Assembly (NCBI GenBank): GCA_965262055.1
Contig: CBDHEI010000002.1
Span: 2,976,001 to 3,040,000, forward strand
Direction: 5' to 3'
Source: G958296245 sp965262055
GTDB lineage: Bacteria; Chloroflexota; Dehalococcoidia; Lucifugimonadales; G958296245
Length of the DNA: 64,000 nucleotides
The notes beneath the pieces were generated by a model that was not told the origin of the DNA, did no database searches, and worked only from the letters and a program-made list of their open reading frames with translations. A program made the position numbers and the translations under genes. Shown here piece by piece: positions 60,157-64,000 of the stretch (its first letter is position 1; every line of letters begins with the position of its first letter).

Positions 60157-61107
60157 TTAGGCGGGTACTGCGACCAGTTCGGGGACAGGCCAGCCGGCGC
60201 CTCTCAGGACTGCCCTGATCTGGTCCATCTCATCCTCGGTGAGTGGCAGCGACGGGGGACGCTGAGAGCCTACGGGGCGTCCCATGGCCGCCATGACGCC
60301 CTTCTTGAGGCGGGCCTGTCCGCCCGATACCAGCGCAAAGTCAGCGTAGAGCTTGTCCAGCGGGCCGGTGAGCCGGTCCCACATCTGCTGCGCCTCGTCG
60401 TACTGACCCGCTTCGATGAGATCGAGGATACGCAGCTCGTACGCTGGGTAGGCGGTTGCCTCGTGGTCGAGGAAGCCGTGGCCGCCGTTCTGGTAGCACC
60501 TCACAGGCTGGTTGCTGTTGTCCAGGATGTTGAAGTCCGCCGTCAGGCTGGTCATTGCCTCGTACGGAACATCCGCCGGGGAGTTCCACTTGATGGCCAT
60601 GATCTGCTCGAAGTCCGCCATCTTGCGGAAGGTGTCCACCTCGATGCGGCAATGAGGCATCCAATGGGTGTGGTAGATCATCACCCCGATCTCGATGGCG
60701 TCGGACAGCGCCTCGAAGTACCGCAGCATGTCGTCCTGTGTCGGGTCGTTGTACAGCGGTGGCGACACCTGGAGACCAATGGCGCCCAGGTCCTGCGCCT
60801 TCTTTGCGTCCTCTATCGCCCGGATGGTGTCCTTGTCGTGGATGCCGGCGATGATCGGCACCTTGCCGTCGGCAGCCTGGACGACTGTGCGGACGAGCGG
60901 GCCGAACTCCCTGTCGCGGAGCTGGGGCACCTCGCCCATGACCGACGCAATCTTGATGCACGCCCTGCCGGTCACCACTCCGCTCTCCACCCACCACTGG
61001 GTGATCTCGTGCATCGTCCCCAGGTCCAGCTCGTAGTTGTCGTCCATTGGCGTCGTGGCGACTACGACGAGCCCTCGCAGCAGCTCTCTCAGCTCGGCTC
61101 TGTTCAT
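60157..61107 (-). CDS. DapA/NAL-family aldolase, paralogue
   Basis: A 316-aa protein. Lys173 in IMAIKWNSPAD and Tyr145 in GVMIYHTHWM are conserved with the 52029 and 55298 genes. The opening is MNRAELRELLRGLVVVATTP, and the distinctive GGQARLKKGVMAAMGRPVGS is present. ATG 61107 is chosen with AAGGAGG five bases upstream; GTG 61110 is an in-frame alternative. The neighbour upstream is the PhyH-like gene at 61141. Confidence 0.87.
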   Translation of the reverse strand: MNRAELRELLRGLVVVATTPMDDNYELDLGTMHEITQWWVESGVVTGRACIKIASVMGEVPQLRDREFGPLVRTVVQAADGKVPIIAGIHDKDTIRAIEDAKKAQDLGAIGLQVSPPLYNDPTQDDMLRYFEALSDAIEIGVMIYHTHWMPHCRIEVDTFRKMADFEQIMAIKWNSPADVPYEAMTSLTADFNILDNSNQPVRCYQNGGHGFLDHEATAYPAYELRILDLIEAGQYDEAQQMWDRLTGPLDKLYADFALVSGGQARLKKGVMAAMGRPVGSQRPPSLPLTEDEMDQIRAVLRGAGWPVPELVAVPA

Positions 61108-61140
61108 CACGTTCCTCCTTGGAGTTCCGGCTCGCGCTGT

Positions 61141-61962
61141 CTACAACCCGGACGGAATGCCGAACGGCTTGTCGATGCGGTGTCCCGGCATGGGCCAGCC
61201 CTGGCCCCCTATGGACCCGTACTTGTCGTGCTCGCCTCGCATCCAGAGTAGCATCTCCGCGGCGTCGTAGCAGTCCCTGAACTGCTGCCGGTAGGTGGGC
61301 GCCGGCGACGTGTAGTCCGTGGATACGAGGTCGAACGACGGCTCGGATATCCAGTCGCGCTGCGGCCGCGCGGTGCGGAAGTAGTTGTACTTCAGGTTGT
61401 GGCGCACGCCAGTGCCCGTCGACTCGGAGCGGCGGTGCCAGATGGCGTAGTTGGTGATCATTATGGAGCCGGCGGGGGCCTCGGCGTACACGGAGCCCCT
61501 GATGCGGCCCAGGTGCCTCATGTAGTCCCGGTGCGAGTATAGGAAGTGGGAGCCGGGGAGCAGCTCGGTTGGGCCCAGCTCGCGGGGCGAGTCCTGGGGC
61601 AGGTAGAAGACCTGCAGGTAGTTCAGCTCGGGGCCGTAGACCGAGCCGCCGTCGGTGTGCCACTCCTGGGAGGGCATCGGGCATTCGACGCGGTGGCTGC
61701 TCATGAGGATGGGCATGCCGAAGTCCCTGCCGAGCAGCGACCTGACGGCCCCGGCGGCGGCCGGGTTCAGTATCACGCCGTCTACGAACCAGTCCTCGTG
61801 CAGTATCTCAGACGGCTCTATGCCGGGGCGCGCCTCGACGTACTCGATGGACCGGCGGTTGACCTCCTCCGAGACCACATCAGGCAGCAGGAGGAAGCCC
61901 TGCTTGCAGAACTCCAGCACCTGGGTGTCGTTCAGGGTAGGCTCGCAGTCGTGAGTCCGCAT
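61141..61962 (-). CDS. Phytanoyl-CoA dioxygenase (PhyH) family protein
   Basis: A 273-aa protein. Iron ligands His102 and Asp104 in QEWHTDGG, distal His176 in AIWHRRSESTG, and the PGSH box LLPGSHFLYSHRDYM. The start is ATG 61962 with TAGGAGGAC just before it; an ATG/GTG further up is less supported. It lies 33 bp before the DapA-like gene at 61107 and 11 bp after the small unknown gene upstream, an operon-like spacing. Unlike the paralogue at 54392 the metal site is intact. Confidence 0.85.
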   Translation of the reverse strand: MRTHDCEPTLNDTQVLEFCKQGFLLLPDVVSEEVNRRSIEYVEARPGIEPSEILHEDWFVDGVILNPAAAGAVRSLLGRDFGMPILMSSHRVECPMPSQEWHTDGGSVYGPELNYLQVFYLPQDSPRELGPTELLPGSHFLYSHRDYMRHLGRIRGSVYAEAPAGSIMITNYAIWHRRSESTGTGVRHNLKYNYFRTARPQRDWISEPSFDLVSTDYTSPAPTYRQQFRDCYDAAEMLLWMRGEHDKYGSIGGQGWPMPGHRIDKPFGIPSGL

Positions 61963-61973
61963 GGTACGTCCTC

Positions 61974-62321
61974 CTACCGTTCCAGGACGAAGTCGCATCC
62001 GAGGCCGTAGGTCCGCTTCTCGTCGAGCATGAGGGCCAGCTCGGGGAACTTGATGATTCTCCAGCCGTCCCTAACGGCATCGAGCACAGTCTTGTAGGGC
62101 CAGTCCTCGGGGTCCTCCGGCCCGTCCCACATCTCGCCGTTCTCGACGATCCTCATCCCCAACAGGTTCGAGCCGAGGGAGCTGCCTTCCGCTTGGAGGT
62201 ACAGCAGGTCCTGAGGCTTGCCGGCTAGCTCCAGTATGCGCTGCAGGTCGTCTTCCGTGAGCACGCCGCGACGCAGGTCGTCGATGCACTTCTCGACCTG
62301 GAGCCTCGCCCGCTCGTTCAT
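61974..62321 (-). CDS. Conserved-looking unknown protein, 115 aa
   Basis: ATG 62321 is preceded by AGAGAGGG. The product starts MNERARLQVEKCIDDLRRGV, then LTEDDLQRILELAGKPQDLL, and ends GWRIIKFPELALMLDEKRTY then GLGCDFVLER. The C-terminal block, with its Trp, Phe-Pro and Tyr-Gly-Leu-Gly, looks like a compact binding domain. I do not recognise the family. It lies between the Gfo/Idh and PhyH genes and appears to be part of their operon. A larger open frame upstream in the same frame is a shadow of the Gfo/Idh gene. Confidence 0.6.
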   Translation of the reverse strand: MNERARLQVEKCIDDLRRGVLTEDDLQRILELAGKPQDLLYLQAEGSSLGSNLLGMRIVENGEMWDGPEDPEDWPYKTVLDAVRDGWRIIKFPELALMLDEKRTYGLGCDFVLER

Positions 62322-62362
62322 TGCTGGTGCCCTCTCTGAAGTCGTCCCGGTCACGCCCGAAT

Positions 62363-63421
62363 CTACAGCGGCAGGGGCACCTTCATGCCCGTCTGGGCGC
62401 TTCGGGTGACCGCCTCGGTGAACTCCATGTACCGTACGCCCTCCTCGAAGGTCGTGTGGGTCACCTGCTCTACGCCCCGGATGGCGTTGATGAACTCCTC
62501 CTCGACCCGCCACGTGCCTGCTTTCTCCGGGGGAATCTCGAGCCTCTGTAGCCCGGAATCGCCGCGCTTGCCGCCGTACAGCGCGCAGCCGGCATCGCCC
62601 GCCTTCGGGCTCATTGTTATGTCGACCCGGAGGTTGCCCTCGGAGCCAAAGAGTGTCGCCTGGGCCGCCGGCATAAGGCCTACGACCTCGGTGAACCTGA
62701 GATGCGCCACAGGGCCCGATGCCATCTCGCACAGGATGTCGACGTGGTCGGGGATGGTAGTCACTTTTCGGCGACCGCCGGCGTCGACGCGCCTGGGAAC
62801 GTAGCTCCTGGTCTGGGCCGTGACAGACGTTGGGGGGCCCAGCCAGCGCATGAAGCACTCGGAGATGGCGCCCATGAGCATGATGTTGTAGCCGCTCATG
62901 TCCCTGTCGTTGCGCCATGTGTAGGGGGCGGTGTGGTCCATGAAGCCCCCGTGGACGGCGAGGTCGGCGACGACCACGTCGCCGAGGTAGTCGTCGTTAA
63001 TCAGGTCGATGATGGTCTGGTCGACCTCGAAGGTGAAGTCTGCGGGGACGACCTGGGCGACGAGGTCCGGGTTCTCCAGGGAGGCGTCGAGCATCTCGTG
63101 CGCCTCGGCGGCGTTCATGGCCATGCGCGCCTCGGTGAGCACGTGCTTGCCGGCGTCGAGAGCGGCCAGCACCAGGGTGCGGTGCATGTAAGGCCAAGTT
63201 CCGATGCAGATGGCGTCCACATCGGGGTCGTCGATAACGTCCGCCCACGTGTCGCCCACGGCCGGTATCCCGAACTGGTCGGCGACGCGCTGGCCGGACT
63301 CGCGGCTCCGGTTCGCCACGGAGACCACCTCCACGCCGTCGATGGCCTGGAAGCCGGGGATGTGCATCAGCGTGGTGTTTATGCCAGCGCCAATGACGCC
63401 GATTCGGATTGTCTCGCTCAT
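62363..63421 (-). CDS. Gfo/Idh/MocA family NAD(P)-dependent oxidoreductase
   Basis: A 352-aa dehydrogenase. The nucleotide motif is IGVIGAGINTTLMHIPGFQA, followed by DVDAICIGTWPYMHRTLVLA and AALDAGKHVLTEARMAMNAA; the canonical EKP Lys is replaced by Arg (TEARMA), as in the gene at 1305 (CQARMA). The two may have the same substrate type. ATG 63421 has TAGGAG about 10 nt upstream. It is the first gene of the minus-strand catabolic run. Confidence 0.88.
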   Translation of the reverse strand: MSETIRIGVIGAGINTTLMHIPGFQAIDGVEVVSVANRSRESGQRVADQFGIPAVGDTWADVIDDPDVDAICIGTWPYMHRTLVLAALDAGKHVLTEARMAMNAAEAHEMLDASLENPDLVAQVVPADFTFEVDQTIIDLINDDYLGDVVVADLAVHGGFMDHTAPYTWRNDRDMSGYNIMLMGAISECFMRWLGPPTSVTAQTRSYVPRRVDAGGRRKVTTIPDHVDILCEMASGPVAHLRFTEVVGLMPAAQATLFGSEGNLRVDITMSPKAGDAGCALYGGKRGDSGLQRLEIPPEKAGTWRVEEEFINAIRGVEQVTHTTFEEGVRYMEFTEAVTRSAQTGMKVPLPL

Positions 63422-63642
63422 GTGGGCCGGCTCCTAAGGGTCAGCGGTAGGACTCGCGGGACGGCACAGATTATAGGCCAGGCGCAGTTGGGAGTCCATA
63501 CGCCATCTTTTAGGTGTTGCCGTACCGCATTCGCCCCCACCCTAATCTTCCCCCGCTGCGGGCTGGGTAGGTGAATGTGCAGGTGGGGGATTTTGGGAGC
63601 ACTACCCATCGGTAAAGCCTCGTTCTGAATGTTCTAGGCGTT

Positions 63643-63732
63643 CTAAAAATAGGGCGCCGCTATGAGCCAACCGGCAATCCAAATAGACACAGCAATACCC
63701 CATGTGGCAACATGGCCGAATAGGCTAGGCAT
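63643..63732 (-). CDS. Very small single-span membrane protein, 29 aa
   Basis: ATG 63732 follows AAAGGAAA at a good distance. The peptide reads MPSLFGHVATWGIAVSIWIA then GWLIAAPYF and a TAG stop. It is one hydrophobic span with Trp at both interfaces. Its size and ribosome site make it a plausible small membrane protein, but it could be a chance frame. No neighbour gives a role. Confidence 0.5.
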   Translation of the reverse strand: MPSLFGHVATWGIAVSIWIAGWLIAAPYF

Positions 63733-63759
63733 GGTTTTTCCTTTCGGCTTAGGTTGTAC

Positions 63760-63789
63760 GAGCCGGGCGGGCGGTCACCCGCTCGGCTC
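63760..63789. other. Strong 12-bp hairpin in the divergent intergenic region
   Basis: GAGCCGGGCGGG and CCCGCTCGGCTC pair fully except for one G-T, with loop CGGTCA. It sits in the leader of the 29-aa gene and 138 bp upstream of the lipoprotein start at 63927. No T-tract follows on either strand. Confidence 0.5.
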
Positions 63790-63926
63790 ATCTAAATCTT
63801 AGCACAAAAGCTCGTATTTAGCCCAGCTACAAAATTGACATCTGAGCGCATATCTGCTACCTGAGGTTGGGAATTGGCGATCTTGTCCAGAGTAGCCAAA
63901 CCATCTGTCCAGCAAGGGGGTTCCTC

Positions 63927-64000
63927 ATGTCGAAAACGCGCATTGGTTACTATCTGGTCGGACTGCTTCTACTCTTGGCCACTGCCGCCTGTTCAGGGGC
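63927..64000 (+). CDS. Lipoprotein N-terminus, continues beyond window
   Basis: ATG 63927 is preceded by AAGGGGG (63914-63920). The visible 24 residues MSKTRIGYYLVGLLLLLATA then ACSG form a lipoprotein signal peptide with the lipobox ATAAC. Only the signal is in the window, so the mature function cannot be judged. Confidence 0.7.
   Translation, partial: MSKTRIGYYLVGLLLLLATAACSG

Overview
The window looks like part of a high-GC bacterial chromosome, most plausibly a Chloroflexota genome of the Dehalococcoidia/SAR202 kind. The basis is gene content: paralogous enolase-superfamily dehydratases, phytanoyl-CoA dioxygenase-like enzymes, Gfo/Idh/MocA dehydrogenases, DapA-like aldolases, an FTR/thioredoxin pair and many GTG/TTG starts. 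This is inference from family composition; no 16S gene is present and no database was searched.

Housekeeping genes are scattered through the window: ychF, holA, tRNA-Lys(CTT), a ccmC-ccmD-ccmE cytochrome c maturation block, greA-lysS, mfd, threonine synthase, and an FTR-thioredoxin operon. Between them lie catabolic genes. Positions 10.8-17.9 kb hold two mandelate racemase/galactonate dehydratase-like enolases, a Gfo/Idh dehydrogenase overlapping a DUF6807 gene, and an MFS carrier, all between two near-identical insertion sequences. Positions 50.2-63.4 kb, all on the minus strand, hold two RidA-like proteins, four DapA-like aldolases, two phytanoyl-CoA dioxygenase-like proteins, a five-bladed-propeller glycosidase-like protein, a Gfo/Idh dehydrogenase and a small unknown protein. 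The second set reads like a catabolic locus for unidentified organic acids or sugar-acid-like substrates.

Mobile DNA dominates the middle. Three different IS1380-type elements can be delimited to the base: IS-A (two copies, 9036-10738 and 18187-19891, both flanked by CTAAA), IS-B (one copy, 40622-42500, 19-bp perfect terminal repeats), and IS-C (three full copies at 43467-45214, 47339-49084 and 57606-59353 with 5-bp target duplications TTGGT, CCTAA and CTCAG, plus a 730-bp remnant and a solo end). Their activity left broken genes: a collagen-like lipoprotein gene cut in two by IS-C (the frame is restored exactly when the element and one duplication are removed), a pyrophosphatase-like pseudogene, a peroxiredoxin with an in-frame stop, an ABC ATPase stub, and two frameshifted orphan antitoxins.

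Other notable items are a complete brnTA toxin-antitoxin pair with a tandem palindromic operator, a greA leader carrying its own terminator behind a divergent promoter pair, a CcmE with a CXXXY haem site instead of histidine, and a 425-aa protein joining an archaellum FlaD/E-like segment to a transposase DNA-binding domain. Several small proteins are also annotated. No CRISPR array, rRNA, prophage or replication origin was seen.
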